64,000 nt of DNA from Bradyrhizobium sp. AUGA SZCCT0283 (GTDB taxonomy: Bacteria > Pseudomonadota > Alphaproteobacteria > Rhizobiales > Xanthobacteraceae): positions 1-64,000 of the forward strand of contig NZ_JAFCLU010000026.1 in the NCBI RefSeq assembly GCF_018130385.1, in the 5' to 3' direction. The notes beneath the pieces are model-generated. The model was not told where the DNA came from. It saw nothing but the letters and a program-made list of their open reading frames with translations, and searched no databases. Within the stretch, counting starts at the first letter, position 1. Each line of letters opens with the position of its first letter. This document shows positions 63,439 to 64,000 of the stretch, in pieces. A program made the position numbers and the translations under genes.

Positions 63439-64000
63439 ATGACCCCTCGCCTGATTCTGATCCCGCTCATCACCGTAATGGCCGCCGTTAACGCCGCGGG
63501 CGCATGGGCGCAGGACAAGGGCACGGTCAACCCAAAACCGCTGCCGCCGCTCGCCAACCCCAACGATCCCAAGATCGGCGCCAAGGAGTTGTTCGGCCGC
63601 AAGGTGTTGCCGGCGGCGATGCCGACGCGCGTGCACGGATTCTATGCCCATGGCTGCATCGCGGGCGCGGAAGGGCTGCCGATCAACGGCGACAATTGGC
63701 AGGTGATGCGGCTGTCGCGCAATCGATACTGGGGACATCCCGACCTGGTCGCGCTGGTCAAGCGGCTTGCTTCCAAAGCACGCAGGGATGCCGGCTGGCC
63801 GGGCATCCTGGTCGGCGACATGTCGCAGCCGCGCGGCGGGCCGATGTTCACCGGACACGCCAGCCATCAGGTGGGGCTCGACGCCGACATCTGGCTGACG
63901 CCGATGCCGAACCGGCAACTATCGCGCAACGAGCGCGAGGAAATGTCGGCCGTCATGATGGTGCGCGACGACCGGCTCGATATCGATCCCCGGGTATTCA
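63439..64000 (+). CDS. mepA: Penicillin-insensitive murein endopeptidase MepA (5' part, cut by the window edge)
   Basis: An open frame from ATG 63439 runs past the right edge (187 codons visible). A signal peptide (LILIPLITVMAAVNAAGAWA) precedes GAKELFGRKVLPAAMPTRVH and the M74 family zinc motifs: VGDMSQPRGGPMFTGHASHQ leading to GLDADIWLTPMP, with the His and Asp ligands. MepA cleaves D-Ala-mDAP cross-links in peptidoglycan. Its C-terminal His ligand is beyond the window. Confidence 0.9.
   Translation, partial: MTPRLILIPLITVMAAVNAAGAWAQDKGTVNPKPLPPLANPNDPKIGAKELFGRKVLPAAMPTRVHGFYAHGCIAGAEGLPINGDNWQVMRLSRNRYWGHPDLVALVKRLASKARRDAGWPGILVGDMSQPRGGPMFTGHASHQVGLDADIWLTPMPNRQLSRNEREEMSAVMMVRDDRLDIDPRVF

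Overview
The window is a 64 kb stretch of GC-rich alphaproteobacterial chromosome, most likely from Bradyrhizobium or a close relative in the Nitrobacteraceae. The evidence is the gene content and order (dnaX-ybaB-recR beside the SRP RNA gene; pckA near chvI-chvG-hprK-EIIA(Man)-HPr), the GTTC-N7-GTTC type of LexA box, and several families of palindromic intergenic repeats that I associate with this group. No rRNA, tRNA, IS element, prophage or CRISPR array was seen. Most of the window is ordinary core chromosome with short intergenic gaps.

Layout. 0-5.4 kb: start of a leftward gene at the edge, ampG, an exported protein, then the leftward operon dnaX-ybaB-recR preceded by ffs. 5.4-8.4 kb: HIT protein, nudC, a PfkB kinase and an Lrp-type regulator with a strong candidate operator. 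8.5-16 kb: phosphohexomutase, membrane-anchored aspartic protease, hrpB, ugd, a sugar acyltransferase and an unknown membrane protein. 16.7-23.5 kb: polA, a GST, pyrE, a DUF2865 protein, and two uncharacterised divergent genes separated by a perfect LexA-box match. 23.7-28.6 kb: glgP, a small unknown gene, a thioesterase and arginase. 28.6-36.3 kb: a sulfide/persulfide module, in which a BigR/SqrR-like ArsR repressor leads a leftward operon (adaptor, RND pump, persulfide dioxygenase) and faces a rightward operon (sulfide:quinone oxidoreductase, thioredoxin 2, DUF2892). 36.4-38.4 kb: two divergent ECF sigma factors, one with a cupin anti-sigma factor. 38.5-48 kb: pckA, an exported TPR-CHAT protein, a HugZ-like haem protein, then chvI-chvG-hprK-EIIA-HPr. 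48-56.5 kb: SDR, glycosyltransferase, lepA, a DUF2652-SRPBCC protein, and an MFS transporter plus flavin monooxygenase that carry look-alike 5' leaders. 56.5-64 kb: histone-like protein, RDD protein, DUF1801 protein, PAS-GGDEF-EAL protein, FAD monooxygenase divergent from a Bug-type binding protein, and the start of mepA.

The observations that most merit follow-up are the persulfide-responsive module with a built-in RND pump and a perfect palindromic operator; the LexA box between two unknown genes; the DNA polymerase I whose proofreading residues are replaced and the DnaX lacking most zinc-module cysteines; the exported TPR-CHAT putative protease lying between pckA and chvI; and the duplicated leader before the MFS and monooxygenase genes. 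These are readings of the sequence without database searches; functions rest on recognised motifs and family knowledge.
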